A stretch of 64,000 nucleotides of DNA. Origin: Linnemannia schmuckeri (taxonomy: Eukaryota; Mortierellomycota; Mortierellomycetes; Mortierellales; Mortierellaceae). The position numbers and the translations under genes were made by a program. The stretch's first letter is position 1. Each line of letters begins with the position of its first letter. Under the pieces are notes generated by a model, which saw only the letters and a list, made by a program, of their open reading frames with translations, had not been told where the DNA came from and did no database searches. The stretch covers positions 216,001-280,000 of the forward strand of contig JANATG010000011.1 of NCBI GenBank assembly GCA_029449235.1, in the 5' to 3' direction. Positions 12,291-22,952 of the stretch are shown here, piece by piece.

Positions 12291-14305
12291 TTATTCACGA
12301 AGGTCACGGGAGGGGGGAAGGTCATGGAGCAACGCCATTTGGTCATCGGCTACAGCCCAGTAGGGTTTCAGTGCATCCAGGAAATGATAAAATCGATCCA
12401 GACATTCTCGGGAATGCGTTATCACCATCGCGTCCTTGCTCGTCATCATATTTGACAGATGTCTATTCACAGAAAAATAAAAAAGAAAAAAAAAAAAGGC
12501 CAAAGAGAGGTCGAATCATGTTGTGGCCGATCGAACAAAAACCAACTAAACAAACGCACAAGAGAAAAAAGTACAAAAAAGGGAAGGAGATACGTAAATG
12601 GTGGCGGCGAGAAAGACTCGGAGACTAAGGGCGTGACCCTTGTACTTGATCTGCTCGCTCGTGAAGGCGGCGATCATCAAAGAGACCTTGTTGGCAAGCT
12701 CGGTACACTTGCCCAACGGTATCCGTTCAACCACGACCGCAAACGCTTTTGTCGATGATTCCATTGCTCCGCCTTCACCTAGTCGCTCCGTGAAATCAAA
12801 CCCCTCCATTTGCTCCGCAAAGGGTTGTTGCTGAAATTGCTGTCCACTACCACTAATGTTGCTGCTGGTTCTTTCCATAGAACCCCCTCTACCTCGTCGT
12901 CCACCTCGGCCGCCCCTGCTCTGCTGTCGATCCCCCTTTGGTTTCGAGTTGCCTTCATTAGTACTGCTACTGATGCTGCTCTCAAAGGACGAAGTATCGG
13001 TGAGAAAGACGCTCGGGACGAGAAAAGATCACTCGATGAGAATGGCCATGGCGTAGTAACAAGAGCCCACATTCAAGACATTATTGTCTGTTCTGAACAC
13101 CGACAGCTTGACGTGGTAAGGGACAAACTCGAGCGGAAGCTAGGTCTTCCACCGCTTAACCTCCGAATCCAGTTTAGCGTACTCGGTCAGGTCTGATCTC
13201 CATTGAGGGGAAGTATCTGCGTCAGGTACAGGGCGAGGATTAGCCGACGGGGGAGGTGTCACAGGGCGAGGTATCGTCGATGGCATGAGGACATCGGCAG
13301 TCGTAGGGATGGCGGAATAAATTTCTACAGGAGTGATTGTCTTAGAAGGCGGGGCGAAGGTGGTGGCGGCCAAAGGGAGCTCTCGGCTGGGGTGGTGCTG
13401 GTGTTGTTGACGATGGTGGCGGCGGTGATTAGGAACGGAAAGTGACCCACTCTGCTGGAATGTCTCAATTTGATCGACAACAGCAGCGACAAAGGAATTC
13501 AATGCGATATGCAAGTCTACCTACAGAGTACTCGTAGTAAGTCAAGAGAATCAGGATATGCATCGTCTCGATGGAGACATCCGATACGAGCTCCGGCATC
13601 TTGGCCTTCACGCAATTGACATAGGGCTCTCCTGAGGTGTATGATGGGTACTTGGCCAAGTGGGGTGATCGGAGAACCGAGAACCGACGCCGCAGACCAT
13701 GTCGAGGAAACAGGGTTGGCACACCTTGGACATAAAGACGGAGGAACACCAGAGGGCTGAAGAAATCAAAGTCTTGGAAGCAGTGCTCGAAAAAGAGAGA
13801 CACGAGGTGGTCGACCACGGGCTTGAAAAAGATATCGTCGTTGACATGGGGTTGGCAGCACGGAAGGTTGATGGGGTGGGCGAGAGACGGGTAGTAGCTT
13901 TCCAAGGAGTTGTTGGCTGCAGGCCAGGGAGTTTCAGAGGGCCTGCGAATGAACTGGTGGAAGAGGTTGAGCTCTTCGTCCTCCTTTTCTTCACTCTATG
14001 TTCCGAGTCCGAGACCAATGTCAAAAACGACATCACTGTCAATGACAGTGATTTGGCGTGTTGTTGCTGTCGTTGCTGCTGATACTGTTATTGTCATTGC
14101 TGACACTCGTATCATAGGCGAGTTCATTGATGATGTCGAAGGGGCTGATGCTGTTGCTGTTTGTGCTGCTGCTGTAGCCGTCAAAGTTGCTATGGTTGCT
14201 ATCGATGTTGATGCTACTGCTATTGCTGTTGCTGCTATTGTTGTTGTTATTGCTGTAGGTATAATTGTTATTGTTGTACTTGAGATCGGCTAGGGTCGTC
14301 CACAT
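12291..14305 (-). pseudogene. decayed fungal transcription factor (fungal_trans domain)
   Basis: Read on the minus strand, an Asn/Ser-rich N-terminal part (14305-14040) leads to the middle homology region of fungal zinc-cluster regulators: V-V-D-H-L-V-S-L-F-F-E-H, F-L-D-M-V-C-G-V-G-S-R-F-S, Y-T-S-G-E-P-Y, S-I-E-T-M-H-I-L-I-L-L-T-Y-Y-E-Y. Later parts match the family tail: S-E-V-K-R-W-K, K-C-T-E-L-A-N-K-V, and C-L-D-R-F-Y-H-F-L-D-A-L (12291-12462). The frame changes near 13735 and back near 13670. A TAG at 13140-13142 interrupts the tail where family members read on. A second stop (13029-13031) may be intronic. I see no Zn2Cys6 cluster. The pieces are in order, so this is one broken gene. Confidence 0.7.
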
Positions 14306-14905
14306 CCTGGCTCCCCCTTCGACTGGCGGTTTCCCTCAACCATTAACACCACCACTCCTCCCCTCTTCCTAGGGTGGAGGACCTGTTCCCTCTGGAGGAG
14401 AGCGAAGCCAACAAATTCCTAACAGCGCAGCAACCCAAGCTAGCTGCTGAGCTACATTGCGCACGAAATGATCTGTATTCTCAACTCACTCCCCCAAGGC
14501 CCGGTGAATGTCACAGGCCTATTTGGATGCGGTCCAGTCCCTACCAATAGGAGTTAGTGGAGACCTTGCTGCCAAAAGAATACTATCGCTTGTCCTCTTC
14601 AGCTCCGAGAAGACTATAGTGACCTTTCATCGGCAACCACCAAGTGCCTTCGACACTTCCTCTTCCCTTCTTCAGATCCCGACGCCCTCCTCCCCCCTCC
14701 CTTCCCTTGACTCACTTAGCTACACTCTTTAGACTCGGAGACCGTGCAGCTGTTTTTTCTTCCCAGGAGGAACAAAAACTACAGCACATAGTATTCCCAT
14801 GTGGCCCCACCATAGTACTGACTATGCCATCAACTCTTTAACTGCGCACATCGAACGGGATGCAGTGGGTTTAGTTGTGTATGGCCGTAACTTAAAGGCG
14901 ATAGT

Positions 14906-15348
14906 TTGTCACCGAACATATATCGAATGCCATACCTCGATGATTTTTTTTCACTCACTGGCAAAGAGGCTAATCCACCGAGCACGCACAGCGGTAGTCC
15001 TGTTCCCGAGCGTGATGAGAACCCCAAATGGAGCGCCTCGGATCTCCTCCGCGGTATTACCCCCAAGAGCATGTTGACTGAGTGGTCCTCGGTCTTTCGG
15101 ACTCCACAGTCCATCGCCACGAAGGTTTTACACAAATTTGTTGTTTATCTGGGGACTCAGGCTTCGGAGCTGATCTGGAAGTCTCGGTGATCCGCGACGA
15201 TCGCGTGGGAGCAGACGCAGGTCATCTCTGCCAAGAGCAAGACCTCCAAGTACACAGGTCCCGAGGTGACTGGAGTCAAGGATACGGATACATCACCCGA
15301 GATGGTTTTTGTCCGTGAGGCGCCTCGCTAGCCACACATAAGAATGGG
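14906..15348 (+). pseudogene. unidentified ORF with one internal stop
   Basis: One frame runs from an ATG at 14906 to a TAG at 15346-15348, interrupted only by a TGA at 15188-15190. Both sides read as coding: K-S-M-L-T-E-W-S-S-V-F before it, and K-S-K-T-S-K-Y-T-G-P-E-V-T after it. I recognise no family. Either it is a recent pseudogene or an unseen intron removes the stop. It lies between the broken transcription factor and repeat R1, in DNA that is mostly relics. Confidence 0.4.
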
Positions 15349-15484
15349 TGCTGCACTGGAGCGTCCATGGATCCATGCGCAGCCGATGAGCGGTTGTTGG
15401 ACAGTTTGTTGGGAAGGAGGAGGTTGTCATTGATGGAGAGGATAGAAAGAATCCCTTTCATTCGTTCTAATTTTATTTTCTTCC

Positions 15485-15930
15485 ATTGAAGCTATGAGGA
15501 GCAGCGGCAATTGTTGCGCAGAACCAGATTGTGGACCGGACTGCGACTGGTGAATGGCTCTTGGGAGAGTGTGATATTGTTACTCAGGGAGAGGGTCGAA
15601 GGCCAGAGTTGTAGGATCGCTGTTAAGTCCTCAATTGGTACGGGGGTAGTGATAATAGTGTCCTAAGGAACCACGCGAAACGATACACTGCAGCGCGCCA
15701 GCGAAACTCTTATCAGTACTGCTCTCGTCCAAGAAGTGATGTGTAAAAGGACAAAGAGCAGACAAGAGGGCTGGGCGCACTACTAATACTATGTCTACAA
15801 AGAATATGACTGCTAATCTAAGGCGTCGCCACAGCTGTCTAGCCACCACCTTATTTTGCAACAATATGTAGCCCCTTTCAATATCGAATGCTTCCCTTGG
15901 GCTTTTCACTGGAGAAATAAAATTGCGTAC
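15485..15930. repeat. dispersed repeat R1, copy 1
   Basis: The stretch from about 15578 to 15867 matches 18909-19240 closely (same CAGTACTGCTC, GAAGTGATGTGTAAAAGGAC and GGCGTCGCCAC blocks). Its two ends, about 15487-15550 and 15867-15930, reappear inverted at 63135-63300. No ORF is conserved between copies, which suggests a non-coding mobile unit or a fragment of one. Confidence 0.7.
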
Positions 15931-16311
15931 AAAAAAAAAGTTCATCGGGCATCAAAACACAATTTTCCAACAATGTCTACCAACTGTTGGAGGAAAAAAG
16001 AAAAAAAATAGGTGGGCGCAGCTTACCATTTGTTTAAAAGCGAGGGAGTTGAGAAAATCTACACGGCTCGTGCACAGGATTTTTTACATGGCCCTAGCAC
16101 GAGACTTGGGAAACGGCGTTTGCCGGTGTCCCTAGGACCAAGTCGCTTTTTATGCCAGCAACACATTGCACAGGATGACAGAGCTGGATGAGGTGACCTG
16201 CTCTTTTTCGTGGGCGTTATTAACTGACGCGACGAAAGTAACTCTTAATCACTGCCCGCCTTGATGGAAGGCCCTTACAATATACCCGACAGTAAAAAGA
16301 GAATGAAAAAG

Positions 16312-16620
16312 AAAAGAGATGTTGTTTTTCGAACAATCAATAGAACAGTGGGTTTAATCGCAGCAGATCGTAGCAACAAGGCTACTCTACTGCTTACAAT
16401 ACCCATTTAATCAATGTCGTCTGCAATGGGTTCAGCTCTTCCAATATTGAAATTATCATTGGCAGGAACCTCACAAAGCATTTCCGCTTAAAAGATCGAC
16501 CCCTTGTAGAAACTTATGCTTTAGGATCCGAAGATCTATTCATTTTCGACTAAAAATCAGAAAATCGGGGTAATTGTTGCGTTCTAGCGCGGGTTTCGAC
16601 TTTGAGGCATTCAGCCATAA
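16312..16620. repeat. dispersed repeat R2, copy 1
   Basis: About 300 bp that align collinearly with 58541-58850: shared blocks include GGGTTTAATC, CTACTGCTTACAATACCC, GGAACCTCACAAAGC and AGGATCCGAAGATCTATTC. There is no conserved reading frame. Both copies are in the same orientation, 42 kb apart. Confidence 0.75.
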
Positions 16621-16791
16621 CTCAACGGATGATAGCTTCGGACCATTACCTGCTCAGACAGGCCCAAACACCTATTATCCGAATGAACGGTTCCTTGAGG
16701 ACAAAGTTCAATTATTATTGCAACATTTCATCAGTAGGGTAAAACTAACCCGTCTTACGACGGTCTATACCTTAGGTTTTGCTCCTTATTA

Positions 16792-16912
16792 GTGGATGAA
16801 CAATCTAACGCTTACTGAATTCTGGTTCAGTACGATAGGAAGAGCCGACATCAAAGGATCAAAAAGCAACGTCGCCATGAACGCTAGGCTGCCACAAGCC
16901 AGTCAGCGATCC
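16792..16912. repeat. direct repeat R3, copy 1
   Basis: About 120 bp repeated at 17317-17433. The strongest shared block reads GATAGGAAGAGCCGACATC followed by AAAGGATCAAAA. The two copies bracket a pyrimidine-rich tandem tract. Confidence 0.7.
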
Positions 16913-16969
16913 TAGGACCATTTTATCTTGGGTCTTCCACTTCATGATCTTTTTTCATGCCTTGATCAT

Positions 16970-17310
16970 TTTACATCCCTAGTTTTTTACATCCCTAGTC
17001 TTTTACATCCCTAGTTTTTTTTTTCATCCCTAGTTTTTTACATCCCTAGGTTTTTTTTCATCCCTAGTTTTTTTCATCCTTTGATCCCTGGATCCTTTTC
17101 ATCCCTTTCATCTTTTGATATCCCTTTAACTTTTGTCATCCCTTGACCATATTTATCTCTTGATTTTTTCCCAGGGCTTTGTCTTTCTCTATCCTTGATC
17201 CTTTCACCATTTGGTCCTTTTCAGCCTTTAATCCTTTTCATGCCTTATCGTTTCGTCCCTTAACCTTTTTCATGCCTTCGTCGTTTCGTTTTTATCCCTC
17301 GATCTTTTAC
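16970..17310. repeat. pyrimidine-rich tandem tract (CATCCCTAG-T units)
   Basis: Degenerate tandem units of the form TTTTTCATCCCTAG / TTTACATCCCTAG pass into TTTTCATCCCTTGATC-like units. The tract lies exactly between the two R3 copies. A very similar CATCCCTTGATC tract occurs at the right end of the window. Confidence 0.7.
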
Positions 17311-17316
17311 TATTCG

Positions 17317-17433
17317 TGAGTGAACAATTCAACGCTTACTAAGTTCCGCTTCAGTATGATAGGAAGAGCCGACATCAAAGGATCAAAAGTAACGTTGCTA
17401 TGAACACATGGCTGGCACAAGCCAGTTGCACTG
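17317..17433. repeat. direct repeat R3, copy 2
   Basis: Second copy of the 120-bp unit at 16792-16912, same orientation, with scattered substitutions and small indels. Confidence 0.7.
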
Positions 17434-17630
17434 CCCTCGATCTTTTTTTATGCTTTTCTCCTTTCTGACTCTCTCTTGATCCTTTTTCATGCTTTTCACC
17501 TTTCTGACTCTCTCTTGATCCTTTTTCATGCTTTTCTCCTTTCTGCCTCCCTCTTGATCCTTTTTCATGTTTTTCTCCTTTCTGACTCTCTTCTTGATCT
17601 TCTTTATGCATCCCTCCTTTCTAACTCTTG
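17434..17630. repeat. about 39-bp minisatellite, four to five units
   Basis: Each unit combines TTGATCCTTTTTCATG, CTTTTCTCCTTTCTG and a CTC-rich end. Units are nearly identical, so the array is young. On the minus strand the array is open and would encode a Lys/Glu/Gly-rich repeat peptide; I take that as a by-product. Confidence 0.7.
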
Positions 17631-17736
17631 CCTTGATTCCTCGGATGTGGTGTCAATCTCCTTTTCTCAGCTTGGCCAGCTTCGAGCCTATGAGTAACAA
17701 CTTGATTTTTGTCGTCCCTTGTCCACCTTCTTCACA

Positions 17737-17744
17737 TATATAAA
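17737..17744 (+). promoter_or_regulatory. TATA box candidate for the 53-aa secreted peptide gene
   Basis: TATATAAA stands about 290 bp before the ATG at 18037. A CA-rich leader follows. The distance implies a long 5' UTR or a leader intron. Confidence 0.4.
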
Positions 17745-18036
17745 GAAGATGTTCCTCCCTAATGTTCAGCGTCAACACACAAACGATCTCACCTCAAGAC
17801 TCGACCTCTACAACATCTCACAAAAACCTTATTTTGTATGCACCCTTGCAGAATCATCGCAATTAATTTCACGCTAACGTTCATACCCCTACTGCAGACA
17901 TTACTTTTGTAATATTCATCTCTCACAAGAACGCTTACAAGAAAGCCTCTCTGCATTTCTTGACCAGACTCTTTGTATTCTGTTCGAATCCATCCACATT
18001 GCTTTAGCTGTCGAATTAGCACAAACTATATCCGCC

Positions 18037-18198
18037 ATGAACATCTTTGCTACATTCGTTGCAACTGTCCTCTTTGCCGCCGCAGTGCAAGCCGGTCCTA
18101 GTGATTGCCTCTGCTGGTTTGACGGACTACCTCAGCCGTTCTGCACGGACATCACTGGTTGTATCCTATCAGGATTGCAGTGTATCGGAAGCTGCTAA
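18037..18198 (+). CDS. small secreted six-cysteine peptide (53 aa)
   Basis: The ORF is only 53 codons. Residues 1-19 form a clean signal peptide with a hydrophobic core and A-V-Q-A cleavage site. The mature part is about 34 aa with six cysteines at 24, 26, 36, 42, 49 and 53 (C-x1-C-x9-C-x5-C-x6-C-x3-C), ending in Cys. This is the build of a disulfide-rich secreted peptide such as an antimicrobial or effector-like protein; I know no exact family. A TATA box lies upstream. It sits in the repeat-rich block, 225 bp before a similar but broken ORF. Confidence 0.6.
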   Translation: MNIFATFVATVLFAAAVQAGPSDCLCWFDGLPQPFCTDITGCILSGLQCIGSC

Positions 18199-18422
18199 GG
18201 AGAGACACGAGTATATTAATACGCGTTCCGTTGCAATGACCAATATATGAAAGCAACCAAGTTTTTCCTTAGTTATCCATGTTGATATTACTTCAAATAG
18301 TACCCAATTTAGTTTTTCATTTACTGTGAAAAAAAAAAAATCATATTTGGGCAGCACTACAACCAAACCTCCTATCTGCACCATCTCCCTCTCTTAGCTC
18401 TAGTTCCACTCAAATAAGAAAG

Positions 18423-18646
18423 ATGAGATTTGTTTCGCTCTTCGTTTCCTTTGTAGCTCCGGCAACCGCCGTGAACGCTCTCTTTGTGGTCTATCCAGCT
18501 TAAAATTAAATTATGCCCAAACCGCGTGTCTGGAACCTTCCACAGCTGAAACTGGATCGTTCACCTTGTGGTGCGGTGGCTATGCAGAAAGTGTTACTTT
18601 TTCATGTGGCTGGGAAGTACCACAAAAAAAAGATGTTGTCATTTGA
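18423..18646 (+). pseudogene. probable broken small secreted cysteine-containing protein gene
   Basis: An ATG at 18423 starts a hydrophobic N-terminus (M-R-F-V-S-L-F-V-S-F-V) like a signal peptide, but its frame ends at 18501. In the +2 frame, without a usable splice site between, an ORF continues to a TGA at 18644-18646. It holds four spaced cysteines and reads as coding (T-A-C-L-E-P-S-T-A-E-T-G). One indel in the signal-peptide region would explain this. It may be a dead relative of the neighbouring six-cysteine peptide. Confidence 0.35.
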
Positions 18647-18908
18647 GTGTTGGATGTGTGGACTCACGTCAATTAGAACAAAGCGACCCCCCTCTAACCT
18701 AGACAGACGTCTAGTATTTCACTTTATTGGCTCGTGCTGTCTGAATGATATGTCGAAAATTGTTTTCTCATTGGCTGTAGGTAAGCATATGAGACTATTC
18801 TATCCTGTTCCGAAGTATAGGTGGCTCCACTGTGCATTGTGGGAACTTGCACAGTCAGACGGCCGACATTCCGAGCGGTCCTAACACGATCTTCATTGAA
18901 AGTACAAC

Positions 18909-19240
18909 TGTTACTCAGGGAGAGGGTCGGAGGCCAGAGTTGTAGGACCGCTGTTAAGTCCTGAATTGGTACGGGGTAAAAGGGACTGTAGGTCGAAGGG
19001 AGGTTGATAGTAGGGAGTAGTGATAGTAGTGTCCTAAAGAACCACACGAAACGATACACCACAGCGCGCCAACGAAACTCTTGTCAGTACTGCTCTTGTC
19101 CAAGAAGTGATGTGTAAAAGGACAAAGAGCAGACAAGAGGGCTGGGCACACTACTAATACTATGTCTACTAAAGAAAATGACTGCTATTATAAGGCGTCG
19201 CCACCGCTGCCTAGCCACCACCTCCTTTTGCAACAGTATT
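18909..19240. repeat. dispersed repeat R1, copy 2
   Basis: Aligns with 15578-15867 in the same orientation. It carries an extra block of about 40 bp (near 18977-19016) absent from copy 1. The match stops abruptly near 19240, marking the element edge or a truncation. Confidence 0.7.
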
Positions 19241-19798
19241 CTCCCGGCTATCTTGAAATTACTGGAGCGAGCAAATTGCCAAGCAACCATTTTTTTGACC
19301 GTCGCTCGCTCACTTTATATGGGATTAGTGCGAGGAAGCCCCTTGATTTTCGAGTTCGCTCATTCCTTGCTCACAGCTCTGCTTGAAATGAATGTTAATG
19401 CCCTTTAACTGGAATAAGAAGGCTATGGGAGATGTATTAAAGGGCGAAGTGACGAAATACAGAGGGGAGGTGAAGTTGTTGAGGAAGAGATCTAGAGGGA
19501 CGAGTGTAAAGATAATGGAAACAAAAAATAACACCCAATACAGAAAGGACATTCTTGAGGAAAGATAGATATGAAGAAGAATGCCTTTTATGAGACGAAG
19601 AGAAGAACAAAAGCAAAAATGTGGAACTATCTAAGGCTACGCTAGCTATCTTAAAGGAAATTGGGGCTAAGTAGAGAGATCGCCTATGCTAGGGGACATA
19701 TCAATGGGGGCCAGAAATAGGGTAAGAGCGATGGTAACTACGTACGATAGATGGAGGTCGGTACCGAGGGTGAGCACGACGACTTACACTCTTTTCAC
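19241..19798. other. spacer between R1 copy 2 and the transposon
   Basis: No gene recognised. Short frames only; probably relic DNA flanking the insertions. Confidence 0.4.
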
Positions 19799-19866
19799 CT
19801 GAATGTGGGGATTTTTCCTATGAAGTCCAGTATTCTCTTGATTTAAAAATATGTGCTTGAGGTATT
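19799..19866 (+). repeat. left terminal inverted repeat of the Tigger element
   Basis: Pairs with 21903-21970. Two short indels and several substitutions separate the arms, indicating some age. Confidence 0.85.
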
Positions 19867-20338
19867 CAATAAAATTTTAATTTTGCTTGGAATTACGGAT
19901 AAACTATCGCGCTGCTTGTCGATCCTATGGATTATCGCTTGCAAGCCACTCCCCCACTTTGTTCGCCACGCTCTGTGCTCCAACTGCAACCTTGGACGAG
20001 TTGAGATCATCGGGATCGATGGAGGAGCTCCTTTCTCGCGGCGCAAACAGAGCTACCCTTTCGGCCAACTCCTCGTGTACCGCCTTCTTATCTCCTCTGC
20101 CAGATCTTGTACATCCTTTTGGTTATTTGCAAGGTAAAGTTGAATGTGGATCCATCCAAAGTTGGTGCAATGAGTCAAAGAAATGTCGTTTTCTTTGTTC
20201 TTTGGCTGTAGCTACCACTGGTGGATACTCTGGTTGCCGCTCCTGCATATCTGCCGATCTCTCCTCCAGGTTGTCAGCCATCGCCTTTAGATGAACCTTC
20301 GTGATGCGAAAACATTGTCGTAGTGTCGAAGGCTTGAC

Positions 20339-21764
20339 CTAGGACCATGCATATGAGATCAAACTCCATACCTCGCCATTGATGACATTCTTTCCGCTGG
20401 CATAGCTGTTCACAATCGCCAGGTTGGTGAGCATCTCAACGTATCGTCGCTTGAAGACACTGATCACTCCAACATCCAATGGTTGTGTGACAGACGTCGA
20501 GTTTGCTGGAAGGCGCTCAAGGCGAAGGTGTGTCCACTCATTTCCTGTCAATCGTTCGATATCGTCAATGCCATTATGTGATCCACAGGAATCGAAGAGC
20601 AGAAGACTCGGTTTTGAAAGGCTGTCGTCAAGAGCGTGAAGCCAGTCCATAAAGAGATCACGGGTCATGTATCCGTTTCCATGTCTTATCGAGGTGATGG
20701 GGACGTTTTCGCATGGCTTGATGCCCCGAGCCAGGTGCTCGCCTAAAGAACCGAAGCTAGCAAGGGTTAGAAATTTGTTTTACGACCATGTTTATGGAAT
20801 GGCGCTTTGAGATCATATATACTTACTGATAACAAGAGGCCTCAACGCTGGTGTGTTCTTTCCTCGTGTAAGTGAAGACCCAGTGGCATTGATACAAAGG
20901 AGAATCGATACACCTGAGCCAGTTCCCCTCGTAACCTTGGCACCTCCGCTGAACTCCGGAGTACTGTAGGAGCGGGCGGGCACCTCCAACAGATACATCC
21001 CTGTCTCATCGCAATTGTAGATATCGTCCGGGTCGTATTCGGAGCAAATCGTCCGAATCTCAGCCATCCTTGGCTCGATTACTTGCATATCAACACCACG
21101 CCTCTCCTTTGAGATCGAGACTTGCGATACAGTATTCCCTCCTCATCCGAGTGCGCCAAGATGCCGTGAAGGAGATTGGACGACCAAATGAAATGCCTTC
21201 AGGAGCGATGTCATCGACAGGCACATGGAAATGGTCCCAGATGTAACCTGGAGCCGACGACCACTGACGATGCCATTTTCCTTCCACACCTCAACCAGTC
21301 AGTTATGAACAACTCGATTGGCCAAGTATCGTACCAGCGTGGGCGGATCCTTGGAAAGCGTGGACTTATTTATTCGACCATGAAGCACGTCGTACTTGAT
21401 CTTGTCGTAGCCCTTGCCCCATTGCTTGATGGACTCTGGATGGATATCCGTTTTCACAAATTTGTGAAAGTTATTGGGGTTGACCTTGACGACTTTCTTC
21501 TGGCGAAGATGACGATAAAGCTCCACGAGCTCCATCCGATATCGAAGAGGAAAGCCTTTTCCTCGATGTTTATGGGATCTGGTGACCTGTGAGGTTGACT
21601 TTCTTGAGATGTGCCCGCCCGTGCTTCTGTAAGTAGTGCGCGGTGCCAAAGAGCTTGCGCGTTCTCATTTGCATTAGACGGGGCATTGGTTCTGTTGCTG
21701 TCAGTGGCGATGTCGCTAAGGGGCGAGCGTCGTGTGTGGGAGCTGGTGCGGGAGCTGGTTGCAT
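20339..21764 (-). pseudogene. pogo/Tigger transposase with CENP-B-type DNA-binding domain, broken
   Basis: Read on the minus strand, the N-terminal part (21649-21299) is the psq/CENP-B helix-turn-helix region. A W-R-T-R-M-R-R motif followed by G-E-A (21287-21090) matches the second CENP-B-type domain. The DDE domain follows: Y-N-C-D-E-T-G-M-Y with the first Asp (near 21020), L-L-L-F-D-S-C-G-S-H-N with the second (near 20600), and S-V-T-Q-P-L-D-V-G-V-I with the third (near 20480). All three acidic positions are therefore readable. However, a stop at 21299 and frame changes near 21290 and 21110 break the frame. A GTAAGT...TAG segment near 20760-20815 could be an intron but does not restore phase. 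The copy is non-autonomous. Confidence 0.8.
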
Positions 21765-21902
21765 TGTCCTTTGGTATCTTGAAATGAAGACGGTGGGATA
21801 GGAGTATGAGAAAGAGGCAGGAAAACGTATGATTTGTACATTGGTTATACACAGATGATATCACAGATAACGTCGCCAGGAAATAAAGGAATCTGACTGA
21901 AA

Positions 21903-21970
21903 TACCTCAGGCATATATTTTTAATTTAATAGAATGCTGGACTTTTCATAGGAAAAATCCCCGCATTCAG
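21903..21970 (-). repeat. right terminal inverted repeat of the Tigger element
   Basis: Inverted partner of 19799-19866. Confidence 0.85.
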
Positions 21971-22952
21971 TGCAGAAGAACAGGGCTGAGGGACTGACTA
22001 AAACACCAAATGGCAAGTAAATCCACTTCAATTGCCCCTCCCCCCCATTCTTCCAGGGCAAAAATCACGACATTGGAGTTGTTTAGAAGGGGTGCTGCTG
22101 TGCCAAATTTTTTTGGCTTATATGCCGCTTTTCACAATAAGGAAGTTTAGATGGTTATACTATTTAGCTCAACTTTCTGCTGAATTCATTGTAAGAAGGG
22201 GCCTGAGATGTGGTAACGAGTCAAGTATGAAAGAGGTAATGGGCTAACTCCACCCATTTTCCTAAGTGATTGCTACATTGGGAAGCCTGACGTCATATTC
22301 GTCGTTTGCCAGAATTTCGACACATGCCGAAAAAAACAGGCTAATTGTAGCGAACAAGGGGCGATTTGGGATAAACAAAGACCTTTTAAACTTCTCCATT
22401 GACAACTAAGCCATCACTTTCACTTGCCAGTCACATTAGCATTCGAGACTCTCGCCTAGGTCTGTTTATGTTCCGTATGCTATCGCAATAGCTTATTAAA
22501 TTTTTATGTTCGCCAGTGAGTGGATAGGGAAAGGAGGGAAGAGATGGTGCCTTCAGTGCTCGACAAGGAAGGAAACAAGGACACTGGTGTGTATTGAAGT
22601 TGTTTTGATCTGTCACAGCAATCCGTGCTGGCTGCATCCACCAGGAGCAGAAGTCGAGGGAAATTTTGATCCGCATCGAGCATAGTTCCCGCTGCGTCTG
22701 GACTCGCTTGAGATAAAGCCGGTTCTGGTCAGTTGCAGCTGGAATCGCGCTCAGGAGGGGGCTACAATAATTCTGATCCGTTGCGGCTGAACTTGCGTTG
22801 AAGAGTAGCCAGGAAAAATCTTGGTGGTATAGTCGAGGGGGGGGGGGGGGGGGGGGGATGATGAAGAGCGAGGGGGCTCTTCGGGGATGGGATTGTTGGA
22901 GGTGCCGGGGACAGTAGTGTCGGACTTGCCAAAAGCGACTGACTTGCGCTTT
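21971..22952. other. spacer with 21-G run and short degenerate duplication
   Basis: A run of 21 G lies at 22837-22857. Between about 22660 and 22850 a unit beginning TTCTGATCCGTTGCGGCTG / TTCTGGTCAGTTGCAGCTG is repeated with drift. A minus-strand frame through the G run would encode poly-Pro, but it is short and I do not call it. Confidence 0.45.

Larger units (their letters stand above)
19799..21970 (-). mobile_element. degenerate Tigger/pogo-type DNA transposon (Tc1/mariner superfamily)
   Basis: About 2.17 kb bounded by inverted repeats that both start CTGAATG(T/C)GGGGATTTTTCC, extend about 68 bp and end in GAGGTATT. Between them lies a minus-strand transposase relic. pogo-type elements normally duplicate a TA target; I do not see an intact TA duplication at these edges, so the ends may have decayed or the true first base may differ by a few positions. 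Confidence 0.85.

Noticed and set aside
14508..14841. Plus-strand ORFs before the broken gene at 14906
   Set aside because: They are short, of unlike frames and lack any family motif; not enough to call a gene.
17375..17611. Minus-strand ORF encoding a Lys/Glu/Gly/Ser repeat peptide
   Set aside because: It is the translation of the 39-bp minisatellite; repeat units with no stop give such frames by chance.
16970..17630. CRISPR-like array of short repeats
   Set aside because: Units are contiguous and degenerate with no unique spacers, and the host is a fungus.
17895..18000. GTTCGAATCC at about 17984 as a tRNA B box
   Set aside because: No T stem pairs around it and no D or anticodon arm is found upstream.
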